DNA of 60,000 nt, from positions 14,908,578 to 14,968,577 of the forward strand of contig NC_045149.1 of assembly GCF_008831285.2 (NCBI RefSeq), given 5' to 3'. Of this stretch, positions 1 to 10,213 are shown one piece after another (position 1 is the first letter of the stretch; every line of letters begins with the position of its first letter). The position numbers and the translations under genes are program-made. The stretch is from Nymphaea colorata. Its lineage: Eukaryota; Streptophyta; Magnoliopsida; Nymphaeales; Nymphaeaceae. The notes under the pieces were generated by a model. The model did not search any database. It saw only the letters and a list, made by a program, of their open reading frames with translations, and was not told the DNA's origin.

Positions 1-369
1 TTCAGACCTGCATCAGAAAGACACATGAATTATGTCTAGCTATCAACTGCTGCCATCTTCATCATAAAGACACATGAATTATGCCTAGCTATCAACTGCT
101 GCCATCTTCTTTCTTCTTAAGAGATGCAAAGTTTTGGACCTCCTTCCTATTATTTATGAAAGCAGAAAAAGATTTATATAATAAGCATGAACACTATGCA
201 ATAAACAATAATCTCGGCATGTACTCATCCATACAAGCTGGAACAGCTATCAGATTCACATATGCAGTTATGCACATCAGCACATATGCCATGTGGAATA
301 ATAAAGGGTGCCTTCATATACTAAGGAACTAAGTTACATGCAGCAAGCACAATGAACCTACTTGCTTCT

Positions 370-470
370 TCATCTGGACTTCACCACAGCCAGCGCAGCT
401 GCAACTTTTCTTCAGTAAGTTTCCTGATGTGCTCCCAAGCAAATCAGCAGCAACCCGCCACAGGAGGGGA
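370..470 (-). pseudogene. Unit 1 copy of the AADLL...KSR terminal exon, frameshifted
   Basis: Same segment as 13792-13893. A base is missing in the CTTTTTC run and another in the CCCGAAG region, so the frame that ends in KSR-stop is lost. Confidence 0.5.
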
Positions 471-852
471 AAGAAAATGAATGAAGAATTTAAAATAGAC
501 CAGAAAGAAACAGTCACTTTAATAAGAAAAAAAAATCAACGAGATTAAGAATGACACAGGTGGGGGAAAGAAAATGAATGAAGAATTTAAAATAGAACAG
601 AAAGAAACAGGTTACTTTAATAAGAAAAAAAAATCAACGAGATTAAGAATGGCAAGAAACATAATTATTTATATCTGCAAAGAAACTGGAGAAGAAATTA
701 TTAACAAGATTCACATGTTGTTCGCAATTCAATAAGCTGGTTCTGATTGGCATCGTTGATCAGATGAGTTAAAAAATTACATGGACAGATTCAAAGTACA
801 TCACCCTGAGATAGAATATGAGGGGCATTTAGATAATTAGGACACTAGCCAA

Positions 853-952
853 NNNNNNNNNNNNNNNNNNNNNNNNNNNNNNNNNNNNNNNNNNNNNNNN
901 NNNNNNNNNNNNNNNNNNNNNNNNNNNNNNNNNNNNNNNNNNNNNNNNNNNN
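853..952. other. Assembly gap, 100 N
   Basis: Exactly 100 N, a conventional placeholder for a gap of unknown size. On its left is segment C of a normal unit (equivalent to about 14,240 in unit 2). On its right is the start of the inverted-repeat left arm, equivalent to about 14,846. Confidence 0.98.
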
Positions 953-1390
953 AATTGTTTTTACATGAGGGGGAGTATATTTCCTCCTCCTCCTCTTCGT
1001 CTTCTTCCCCTTTATTCGCTTATTTTGGAGAGAGAAGAAACAAGAAGACGACGAATGAAGCATTTGGAGAGCAAAAAAGTGGAAGCAGAGAACCCATTTC
1101 TAGTGACAGAAACGGCTTGTTTGGTGAAAGAAACAGCTGTTTAATGAAATGGCAGTAGCTTAAGATGGAGCACAATGTTATATTCTTAAAAAGTTGGGTT
1201 GCATTTGAGATTAAGTTCGAGATGCATCTCCTCCATAATTAAAGCGCGTTCATGTGACTTACTTGGAGGCGTGATGATGATGACTGAAACCGTCTTATGA
1301 TTCTTTGTTTAGACCGGTCTCTTGATTGTGCAACAACTGTTGGAATCACATCTCAAAGATCATGGGTTTTGTCATCCACACCTCCTACTT
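953..1390 (+). repeat. Inverted-repeat left arm, long form (unit 1 only)
   Basis: Begins within AATTGTTTTTACATGAGGG and ends near CATCCACACCTCC. Most of it is the reverse complement of the right arm at 10214-10652, including the blocks around GATGCATCTCCT, GACTGAAACCGTCTTATGAT and AGACCGGTCTCTTGATTG. A stretch at about 1052-1185 is present in neither the right arm nor the short left arms of units 2-4. This arm therefore keeps homology that the other left arms have lost. Confidence 0.75.
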
Positions 1391-1531
1391 CTTCATCTGG
1401 ACTTCACCACAGCCAGGGCATTTAGATAATTAGGACACCAGCCAAAATCTAGATGAGACATGCAAGACTTCGTATTAGAAATATTGGCATTTTTCCTTTT
1501 CCTTTAATTAATGAAAGCAATAAAACTTCAC

Positions 1532-1598
1532 CGGAGTTTGATGAGCTAAACTCAAGCATCCCTTCGGCAGAGCAAGCATATAAGTCACCTGGCCAAGC
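1532..1598 (-). pseudogene. Segment C-like exon, extra copy found only in unit 1
   Basis: A 67-bp exon-like piece encoding AWPGDLYACSAEGMLEFSSS (see 31484-31550), with one altered codon near GML. The sequence around it combines features of C (GATGAGCTAAA, TATGTATT) and C'. Unit 1 has this copy followed closely by a C' copy at 1817-1883. Confidence 0.35.
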
Positions 1599-1816
1599 CT
1601 GATCACTATGTATTTTAGAGCATGCGACCAACAAACCACAAAATTTGAAAATAAAGCCAAAGAATGAGAGATTCACCTAGGCTGATCAATTTTAGTTTCT
1701 CTGAGTATAATTTAACGGCATCCACAGCCAAATCTAGATGAGACATGCAAGACTTCGTATTAGAAATATTGGCATTTTTCCTTTTCCTTTAATTATTGAA
1801 AGCAATAAAACTTCAC

Positions 1817-1883
1817 CGGAGTTTGAAGAGCTAAACTCAAGCATGCCTTCGGCAGAGCAAGCATACAAGTCACCTGGCCAAGC
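1817..1883 (-). CDS. Segment C' exon-like piece, unit 1
   Basis: Same 67-bp piece as 31484-31550, with the acceptor and donor dinucleotides intact. Confidence 0.35.
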
Positions 1884-2954
1884 CTGACATGCTACCAAAC
1901 AAACACAAAATTTGAAAATAAAGCCAAAAGAATGAGAGATTCACCAGGCTGATCAATTTTAGTTTCTCTGAGTATAATTTAACAGCATCCTGAATAGGAA
2001 ATTCAACCTAGCAAAAAGGAGACTTATGAGAGAATGGTTGATTACAAAATCAGTTTATGAGTTTGATACATCAAGAAAACCAGATACAACGAGCGTTACT
2101 AAACATTTGAATTTTAAATTTGGGAGAACACTGAAGATAAACAATATTAATAGGCGAGCCACTGTTTACCTAAAGAATGATACACAAATCTAGAAACAAT
2201 TATCAACATGCTACCTTAACCCACCACCGAAGTTCAAAAATTTCCAAAATTTTGAGAATTTCATATGCGCACAGTAATGGCCTCGTTTTTCAACATTCAA
2301 GTGAACAACCAAAAAAGTACATTGAGAGGACCTAGCATAGCAAGGAGAAAAGGCATTCTATTGATCCTATTGTGAAACTAAATCAGCAAAAGGGGAACTA
2401 AATGCAATGTTTAAAATGGATGTGCACTTCCTTGAGATCCGCTTGTTCACACTAGTAGCAGTCCTAGTTTCATAGACTTTTAGAGTGTAAAGTGCAAACT
2501 GCAGCTATGGGCAGAATTTGGATCAGCATCATAGGCTTATCTCAGACAATTTGAAGTTTGTACAGATATTTTCTTTACCTGGATAGAGAAGAGATGTAAC
2601 AAGAAAGAAAGAGAGAATTTGGCTAAAAATGCAGTCCTCATGGAGTTATTTTCAGAGTAACTTTCTTACTCCTGCCATAAAAGGTGGAAGTGGTACTCTC
2701 CTCTTTCCAGGTACAGTAGGCGACAACGGGACCAACATGATAGCTCAAGTACAAGAAAGGACATTAGGACCAGCATGGGAGCTCAAAGTACAAGAAATGA
2801 CACTACGGATATCAAATAAATGCAATGGATTTGTAAAAGAAAGTGGAAACAACAAAATGAGAATTTTACGTTAGCAGCAATAACTTGGTTAACCAACAAT
2901 TAGTGTGCAGAAGACATGAGAAAGGCAAGATCCATGAATATCTTAAGCACTTAC

Positions 2955-3117
2955 ATCTTATACATTCTGTTTCTATTCTACACCCTCAAGACTGAAACTA
3001 TGCATTTCTGTTTTGAATGTGTACCACACTCCACAAGACTTGAAATTTCTATGTCAGGTGTGCAAAGAAAATAGATGGTGTTGACAGAAGATCGTGCAGA
3101 ACATCCTTGACATGACA
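2955..3117 (-). pseudogene. Unit 1 copy of the SMSKDV exon, disrupted
   Basis: Counterpart of 32625-32754, but about 33 bp longer. The 3' part on the minus strand (QKAEVYK) is replaced by unrelated sequence (TACACCCTCAAGACTGAAAC), and several bases are changed or missing in the MHDLLSTP part. Confidence 0.45.
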
Positions 3118-3585
3118 CTTTCCAACAATAAGTTGTGCAGCAAAAATTTATAATACAGAATCTACAGAAAATATTGCCAAAGAAACCAGCATTTGTATAG
3201 TTAGCACCCACAGTTTAGTACAGGCAGCATAAGGACCTGTGTTTGTTCATTATCCAGGATCCATTCAAAAAATTTGAACACGTTTGTGCCTCTTCAGTAA
3301 AAACTAGATTGTGAAAAGGAAACGTGCATTCAATTTGTGGAGATTCAATCAGAATGTTTCAGAGGTCTTTTGGTTAGCTCCCTCATACTAGGTCCCTAAA
3401 AGATACATGATAACCTAAATTGAAAATACTAATCACAATCACGTATAGGCCCAAATTCATAGCTTTCAACAGCAATGGAATATGGCAGGTACATGAGGCC
3501 TCCCACGACCTTCAGCCCTCAAGACAAGAATGCCACCTATTTCAAATGTCAAGTTCAAGCCACTAAAAAATCGAATTGCCTGCAA

Positions 3586-3666
3586 CTAAAGATTCATTGG
3601 AATGATAACTCCGTTTTGAGCTTCTCGTATTGAAGAAGAACTTGTTATTCCACTTAAAGCAGGCAC
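3586..3666 (-). CDS. Terminal exon-like segment VPALSGITSSSS, unit 1
   Basis: Unknown. The minus strand reads VPALSGITSSSSIREAQN then GVIIPMNL and TAG, after an AG at the end of CTTGTGAG. It is 81 bp, in phase 0. Units 1-3 are unchanged; unit 4 has one Pro-to-Leu change. The acceptor has only a weak pyrimidine tract and the frame stays open upstream, so the 5' edge is uncertain. If this is a real last exon, the SMSKDV and AWPGDLY segments further along the strand belong to another transcript or an alternative end. Confidence 0.28.
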   Translation of the reverse strand: MPALSGITSSSSIREAQNGVIIPMNL

Positions 3667-5160
3667 CTCACAAGGCCATGCAATGAGAGTGGAAAATTTA
3701 AGACAATAAATAGAGTAGTGCCATTCGATCTTAAGGAAAAATAGAGACAAATTAAAAACGAAACTGAAGAACGATGATGACTTATGATACCCTGTGGCAT
3801 TTGCAAAAAAGATCTCACCACTTTTAGATGTTAAAAGTAAAAAATGAGGAAACACGTGACTCATAACTGCTATTATGAACAATCAACGGATGAAATACAA
3901 CAACCATGTTTAGAAAAATTCCAACCAACTCAAGGACTTCATGCTACATTTTCCGCTATCTTGAAGAATAAATAATTGATATTCCAAGATTTGATGAAAC
4001 TTCATGGCAGGAAAAACAATCCTGAAAACAAAATGAAAGAAGTAACCGATGCGAGTTGAAAAGCAACTAAATGTGCATAACAGCTTTAGTTGTACATGAT
4101 ACTTGGGCCTTGTTGCTTCATAAGACTGAGAAGTATATTTTTGCAAAGTACATGCACAAAAAAGACAGCGAGTGCTCTGCTGTTTCACTAAATGCTCAAG
4201 TAGCACTTAAACAAATTCATCAATCTCCACAAATTCATCAAACAACACCATATGGAGTTATTAACCTTATATAACAAAATAGATCACAAGACCTGGCAAG
4301 TACCACAAACCCACCTTAGTGTTTTAAGAATATGTAAAATATACTTTAAAAACCTTTACATTATTGGATCCATGCATGCGTGGAGCCTAGATGGCCAGAT
4401 CTACATGACGCATGAAATTTGAAAACAAAGGCCGAAGGCTAGATTTTAAATAAGATTAAAACATGAGTTAACCTAGTTTAGAAAACAACTAGTAAAATTA
4501 GGGTTTAAAGATGGGCGACACTAAAAACAGGACCTAAGGGGACAACTCCATGGCTGGGATTCCAACATACAGCAGGAGGGAAGAAGTTGAAGCTTAGCTG
4601 AAAATAGAGTTGGAGATCAAATTTAGAGGGAAAACGCAAGAGGTAAATCTAGGGAACAGCGGGGGAAGACATCACACTTAGCATGAGTAGACTAATTTTG
4701 AGATGTTTCATCCATTCTGTGAATGGACTAGCATAGAAGGAAATGAAAGGGCTGCATCCATCAAGTCCTAAGGGAACTAGATTTCTCCAATAACCAGGAG
4801 CCACAAATGTAGCAAAAGATGTCAAGTTTTCCTTTGCAAAGATTTGTCTTTAAAATAGCTCAAAAAATTTTCAATTCTTTGCCCTATAGGCTTTGAGTGC
4901 TCGTAGTGTGCAGGAGATATGACCTTCATTTACCAGAAGTATTCATTAAGTGTCCGGATTCATCTCGCACCAATGTTGTCCAGTCTCTTCAAGGGATTTC
5001 TTTCCATTTCCAAAACATGAGCATAGAGGAATCGTCCTCAATTTCATAGAAAGTCATAGAAGAGGAACAAATATTAGCCTAGAATCATCCATCTGAAAAA
5101 GATTTTTTCATTCAATACTTCAGAGTTCGGCCTTCATGTCTTTCATCTCTTGGCAGGCAC
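3667..5160. other. Gene-poor stretch, unit 1 (also in units 2-5)
   Basis: AT-rich DNA, intron-like on the minus strand. The small frames here have no splice or start support. One telo-box-like TTAGGGTTT lies at about 4498 and a CATGCATG at about 4373. Counterparts follow the same order in units 2-4; unit 5 holds only its end. Confidence 0.6.
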
Positions 5161-5221
5161 TTTTTTTTCTTTTTCTTTCTGCTTTTGATTTTGCTCTTTT
5201 TCTTTTTCTTTTTCTTTTTCT
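5161..5221 (+). repeat. TTTTTC pyrimidine tract, unit 1
   Basis: Imperfect six-base repeats of CTTTTT. Counterparts lie at 19998-20059, 34795-34871, 49417-49482 and 53150-53235. The tract is longest in units 3 and 5, where extra GATTTT blocks occur. Confidence 0.85.
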
Positions 5222-5480
5222 AACTGAGCCACCCTTCACCTTTGAGGGAAATACCTCACCACCCCAAAGGCTACTACGAAGCTCCACCATTTTGGTGGTT
5301 GTGTAGTTTTGTCTTGTGCAATATCGTGCCTATTGGGCTTTCTACTGAACCCGTGTAGCGAGCTTTGGGCCGGCAGCTCCCAGACCAGTTGGCCTTAGGG
5401 TACCAGGTGTAGAACACCCCTCGGACTTACTTGCTCGAGTTCAGAAGGCTTCAGGCCACGACTAGACAAAAGTTCATAGG

Positions 5481-6025
5481 TCACATGATTTCGCAAGAGA
5501 GACGCAAATCAGCTATGCGCCTTCTCAGTACTCTCACGTATTGACCCAGAGGAACGACTACACTTGCCCCGAGCTCACCCTCAACTCTCATTTTGCTACC
5601 TGCCAAGATTTTACAGGACGCTAGGGCTTCATTCTCATAGCATTCTCCTGCTAAACCCTTGCAGATGTTTGATTGCTAAGGCTAATAGCTTTTTCTAATC
5701 TTTGACTTCCTCGGTGTCATCAGATTCTCCCGCACTGCTCATATCGAGGATCTTTCCAGTTTTACCTCTCGTTGACTGACAACAAAAGTTTCAAACTTCA
5801 ACCTTCTCCTTAAAAAAATACTTAAGAAAAAAAGAAGGTATACCATTGTGCACGAAAGTCCTTTTGAACAAATATAGGGCTAAAAACTTTTGGAAAACTG
5901 CCGACATCAAATGATACATTGTCCAGATAAGGAGTCTCTCTTTTCCCCATAGATAGGGTGTTTGTGAAACTGGAGTGACCCGTGTAATGGGTTTTGGAGG
6001 GATGTAAAAGAGTAGGCTCCATCAC
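5481..6025 (-). pseudogene. Decayed coding remnant, possibly transposable-element derived, unit 1
   Basis: Two minus-strand stretches read like old protein. The 6025-5822 part reads EPTLLHPSKTHYTGHSSF, then KRETPYLDNVSFDVGSFPKV and QKDFRAQWYTF. The 5779-5481 part reads GKTGKILDMSSAGESDDTEE, a stop, KKLLALAIKHLQG, a frameshift, GLAGECYENEALASCKIL, then LGQYVRVLRRRIADLRL and a stop. One stop plus one frameshift within 300 bp indicates decay. The acidic patch followed by a basic, Leu/Arg-rich end would suit a retrotransposon gag-like or other element protein, but I see no protease, reverse transcriptase, integrase or transposase motif. The lesions are shared by all units, so decay came before amplification. 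Confidence 0.3.
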
Positions 6026-6566
6026 ACTCTCCTATAAGGTCCTCTACAAAAAAGGAAAAGCCTAGAGGCTACAAGTCCTTGGTACATATGGGCTTCTTAG
6101 TGAACAAGGGTTCCACAGATAGTTGGAACGAAAAGGTTTTTTTTCCCCAAAAGTAAGCTTTGGAGTAGTTGGCCTAATCAGTTGACAAAAAAAGATAACA
6201 GCAAGGTAGGAACGTATACTTCAAAAGCAACTGTAAGTTTGGAAAGAAAAGAGCCCTTAGAAGTGAGGGTGTGACAATGCTAAAGAATAGACCACCAAAA
6301 TAAAAGTGAGCACCAACCACAAGCACGAGTTGCAAGATTGCTCAAAATATTTTCACCCCTAAAAAAATTCCTCATATCATGACCAAATTTTGCATAGAGA
6401 AGACAACGACAAAAACACAAGAAGAAAATAGTGACTGTAATAATAAAAAAGCAAACGCATGTTTGACAATAGGTTCTGAAAATGGAAAATCATTTTTCAG
6501 CCTGTCATTTGGGTGGAGTGTCGATAAGTATTCTTAAACAATCAGGTATAAGAGAAAGAAAATTAC

Positions 6567-6639
6567 TGAGACATGCTGAAGTTTGGCATGACTGCTGAAA
6601 AGAAGTTGTCCTCACTGGTTTCATAGAGGCTCCTCCTTC
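6567..6639 (-). CDS. Exon-like segment RRSLYETSEDNFFSA, unit 1
   Basis: Unknown. A 73-bp minus-strand piece lies between an acceptor (CAATTGCAG-like, TTGCAG|GAAGG) and a possible donor (TCTCA|GTAATT). It reads RRSLYETSEDNFFSAV then MPNFSMS. The residue pattern resembles coding. It cannot be joined directly to the first-exon-like segment at 7844 because the combined phase gives an early stop, so another exon would be needed between them. All five units keep it without change. Confidence 0.35.
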
Positions 6640-7843
6640 CTGCAATTTCAATGTTGCTCAAAAGTGAGAATGCTAGATGACAACCAGCAAGCACAAATTT
6701 TTTAATCTAAGAACCGCATTGCACCAACTTAGACACCTTTATTGCATTTCATCTACTGCAATCAGTCAAACGAATGTACGAATATCAGCTCGTTCCTTAG
6801 TTGATTATACGCCTACACTCTCTAGCCTCACGTATTTCTGATTATATGCTCTAAATGACCAGAGATCTTAAATCCCCTCTTGGAAGGCAATATCACCTAA
6901 ATCCCCTCACTAGTGTTTGCTGAGCCAGCTTATTATACCACAATAGAGCAAGATAAACGTAAGGAGAAAGTAGGAAGAGAACATATTCATCTCTGATGTT
7001 CAAGATTAAGCTGTTTTTTAATTAGAGGATATCACCGAGCATTCATCTTGTCCAAAGTTTTAAGGATAGTTCTGAAAATTCAATCAAACAACAATGACAA
7101 TTTTCTAAGATTTTCTATTCAATCTATTCCTGAAACTGAAGGTCGAAATTCGGGCTGACTTCTGGCTTCCTCGCAACCCCTAAATTCAGGACAAGCCCTG
7201 ATGCAATTTAGTAGTTTTACTTTTTAGTACTTACCCGCAAACTAAAAGGTGAAGTAAAGAAGCCTTCAGATTACAGACACCATACAAATCTCATGATCAA
7301 TTAACAGTCGCTGAAGGTCCAAAGTCATAGGATGATGAGAAAAACTATCGATTTTTCATGTGGTTAAGCTATACAAATCCATCTACGGGTCCTGCCTCTA
7401 GACAGCTATATCAATGACATAAAAATAAGAAAATGATCGAAAACAGCCTGTTCCTCACAGCAATTTTTTCTTGTTCTTTTTCAATTAAAACAGCAATCAT
7501 AAATCAAAATTCTATACAATAATTAGAAACTACAAAGATTCAAGCTACATATGCCTGTGAAACCGCAAAATGTATCTAAAAATAATGCAACCACCCATTG
7601 TGCACAATTACAGTAGATAATAAAATTAGTAAACTCATGAACAGCTGATTTTTCCCATGACTCTGCAATGATCATCGACTAATGACATCAGATTATGAAT
7701 AACCATAATAATCTCTGATCATCGCCCATTGGAAACTAAACTGAACGTGGACAAATAAAACGATGAAATTGAACATTAAAATTCAAATACGAACCAGGAG
7801 TCAGACAACAGAAAATCATGGTTCCGCTGATGCGAACACTCAC
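6640..7843. other. Gene-poor stretch, unit 1 (also in units 2-5)
   Basis: Intron-like DNA between the RRSLYET and PDWGHAL exon-like segments. It has one good minus-strand donor (TTGCGG|GTAAGT near 7228-7240), but the sequence before it has stops in the needed phase. I see nothing else in it. Confidence 0.55.
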
Positions 7844-8100
7844 ATTAAAGCGTGGCCCCAGTCCGGTGCCATAGACGGCGAGAGGCCGAAGCCGGCAGGC
7901 TGCAAGGATGAATCCATGAGCACACCATCTGAATCCGGATTATTTGCCTCCTGAAAGACCACGGAGCCGCCGCTGGAGACCGAGTTCCAATGGTTGCCGA
8001 CCGACTCCACACCGGACTGGCAGGAGAGAGAGAAAAAACAGAAAGGGCCGAAGGTGCATCCGAGGATCTGAACGACGCCGACCGATCCACCCGCGGTAGA
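7844..8100 (-). CDS. First-exon-like GC-rich segment ending PDWGHAL, unit 1
   Basis: Unknown protein, possibly the N-terminal part of a regulatory gene. The minus strand reads SGVESVGNHWNSVSSGG, then FQEANNPDSDGVLMDSSLQ, then PAGFGLSPSMAPDWGHAL, and meets a good donor, TTAAT|GTGAGT. The segment is markedly richer in GC than its surroundings, as plant first exons often are, and is preceded on this strand by a long CT-rich tract that would suit a 5' leader. The Ser, Gly, Pro and Asp-rich, Trp-containing composition is typical of disordered N-terminal regions of plant transcription factors, but I cannot name a family. No convincing ATG sits at the start of the frame; MDSS and the later MAPDW are possible but leave very short exons. 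The upper boundary is arbitrary. Confidence 0.42.
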
Positions 8101-8256
8101 AAGAGGAAGAGGGAAAAGGGGAGAAGCAGAAAAAGGGTGAAAGCGGAAGAGGGAAAAGGGGAGAAAGCGGAAGAGGGAAAAGGGGAGAAGCAGAAAACGG
8201 GAGAAAAAGGAAGAGGGAAAAGGGGAGAAGCACGAAAAAAGGAAAGAGGGTGAAAC
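8098..8256 (+). repeat. Polypurine minisatellite, unit 1
   Basis: About 160 bases almost without pyrimidine on the plus strand, built from imperfect copies of GAAGAGGGAAAAGGGGAGAA alternating with GCAGAAA or GCGG. It adjoins the first-exon-like segment, so on the minus strand it is a CT-rich leader. Chance open frames through it give proline/serine/phenylalanine or lysine/glutamate-rich strings that should not be taken as proteins. Confidence 0.9.
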
Positions 8257-9848
8257 GGTATTATCAACTGTTTTTATTAGCGACAGACCGCCGGATGGAG
8301 AATGTTTCGCAGGCTTTCCGTTTTTGAATTACATTTGCTTCAATGCTTTCTATGCTTTCTATGTGTATGAATAAGGTAGACAACTGGACTGTTGTTATCC
8401 TTCCTTTCAGATGTTGGTGGAAAGTCATAACCCAAAGCCGAAAAAAAAAGTTTGAACGCGCAGACACGAACTAATACTTAACAGAAGACTTTTGTAGCAC
8501 GATCATACGCCACATAACGAAGAACCATACAAAATCCTACATATTTTACAACAAACGTTGTGGTATTAGTTTTAGAAATAAAAAAAATGTTCGAAGGCCA
8601 ATTTCTTTTTTAAAAAAAAAATCAACATATTTTGATGTTTCAGACACTGTATAACTCAATTGCCTGGTTTGGCATATCTCGATTCATCTGTACTATGATT
8701 CATATCCAAAAAGATACATACCAAGACCACTGGTGCTAGGGAATGGAGTTTCGTTTCTAAGCCAAATATTTTGTTCTGAATATTATCAACATAAGAGTAG
8801 TTTAGTCTGCTTCCCACATAGAGGGTGTTATGTTACACACACACATGAGTTAGCTTAGGCAGGACAACTAAGTTAGTGAGTTCCATTCCTTTAGTATGCA
8901 CATATAAAAGCAAGTACATTCTTAAAATAAATGTTCTCCAATTTCTAAAAACGAAAAAAGAAAACTGCAGATGCAAATAACCAGCATTAGTGGGAGGACG
9001 AGATTAATATGTATTCATAGAAAAAATCAAAGCATAGTTAGCATTGCAAGTATTGGTGAAATTATGCCAACATAGGCTGCCGAGGTACTGAACTCAATCA
9101 CCCTCAACTAGATAGTCTATTCTTTAAGTAAATCTTCTAAAACAGGCACGTTGATCTTGTTGGCAATAGACTGGCCAACAAACACCAGTACAATAGAAGT
9201 ATTTCTTTTTTTTTCCTTGTTGTCATGTGTTAAAGTATGACCATCTCATACAATAGGTTTTTATCTTAAAACGGAAGCTTTTGAGTACTCCAAAAGGTAG
9301 GAGGTTGTCTTTGCGAATGATCATGATGCAAACACATCTACGGTGGTCAAGGAATTTCCAATATGACGATCGATACATGGAATTAATTTCACTAAAAAGG
9401 AAGCATTTTCCAATTTTTGTGCAAACTCAACCTAAAAGCTCTGGTCTATACATTATTTTTTTTGACTTTTTTCTAACTTAGAGGTTAAGACACCCAATTT
9501 TTGTATTAGAATCTTTGGAAGACCGAGGATTTGATGTATATTTTTTTTGTGACATCTAAATTTAGTATCGGATACTCATATGGGCTGAAAATGGTGGCAG
9601 GCGCCACTCTTGAGTTGAAGAGAACAATTCTAAGCCCACCCATGCCACCAACCTGCCCTCGGAAGGAAGGGTTTCAGCCCTTTCCATGTATCTTCCCCAA
9701 AACGGTAACTGGTAATTTGTAGCTTCATGTTAGAAACCAGCTGAGCGGATGATACTTCAAAAGATTAATCAATTTGATTGATTGATTGATTAATAATCAC
9801 TTTAAAGAGTCTTTGAATGACGAAGCCTACAAATTTAGTGATATTTGC
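8257..9848. other. Gene-poor stretch, unit 1 (also in units 2, 3 and 5)
   Basis: AT-rich DNA upstream (minus-strand sense) of the first-exon-like segment and its CT-rich leader, so a promoter could lie here, but no TATA box in a convincing place was identified. The plus-strand frame near 9531-9722 (MVAGATLELKRTILSPPMPP) is the most protein-like but has no supporting context. Confidence 0.5.
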
Positions 9849-9990
9849 ATATATATATATATATATATATAAGATGTCGGTATATGAGTATAAGATGGGC
9901 TTCTTTCTACTCAACAAGCGGTCGGTATATGAGTATAAGATGGGCTTCTTTCTACTCAACAAGTGGTCGGTATATGAGTATAAGTGAGAT
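9849..9990. repeat. TA microsatellite and 45-bp tandem repeat, unit 1
   Basis: An (AT)n run is followed by about 2.5 copies of a 45-bp unit starting GGTCGGTATATGAGTATAAG and containing GGGCTTCTTTCTACTCAAC. A GATT tetranucleotide run lies just before, at about 9775-9792. Confidence 0.9.
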
Positions 9991-10089
9991 TCTTTTATAA
10001 AGTGTAGTATACGAGGAGGAGTATGAATACCTTCATGCCGTCATTGTATATATACAAGAACATTTCTTGTCGAGTGAACCGAAATTGAC

Positions 10090-10208
10090 TTAAGACTCTG
10101 ATTCTTTCGAGCAACTTCCTCCTTTGCGCGCCTTCAACTCTTGCAACCTTTCCACAGAAAACGAATAGCCCTCGCCACCACAATCTCTAATCGTCATAGT
10201 ACCGTCAT
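10090..10208 (-). CDS. 3'-terminal exon-like segment, unit 1 (GYSFSVERLQELKARKGG)
   Basis: Unknown protein. After an acceptor (ATGTTGACAG) the minus strand reads DGTMTIRDCGGEGYSFSV then ERLQELKARKGGSCSKES and TAA, 119 bp. The ending is basic and hydrophilic, and the composition is clearly protein-like. Unit 5 has one Ser-to-Tyr change and one silent change, and the others are the same. It lies immediately next to the inner edge of the inverted-repeat right arm, which occupies the upstream side on the minus strand, so its earlier exons are not visible and it may be a fragment captured with the arm. Confidence 0.42.
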
Positions 10209-10213
10209 CTGTC

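Noticed and set aside
81-332. Repeated 83-codon plus-strand frame (also 13503, 28303; shortened at 43066)
   Set aside because: Identical in three units only because the DNA is duplicated. The composition looks like translated AT-rich DNA, and no splice, promoter or family signal was seen.
2700-2800. Short imperfect repeat TAGCTCAAxGTACAAGAAA
   Set aside because: Only two copies about 45 bp apart; an ordinary small tandem duplication.
4490-4510. Telo-box-like TTAGGGTTT
   Set aside because: A single nine-base match in AT-rich DNA, not in a convincing promoter position, and not a telomere tract.
5161-6025. Intact retrotransposon
   Set aside because: The remnant shows no reverse transcriptase, integrase or RNase H motifs and no flanking long terminal repeats. 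Its stop and frameshift are shared by all units.
7845-8267. Long minus-strand frames rich in Pro, Phe, Ser and Leu across the polypurine tract (also in units 2-5)
   Set aside because: They arise from the stop-poor CT-rich repeat, which is open in several frames at once. Only the 7844-8100 part in one frame reads like protein.
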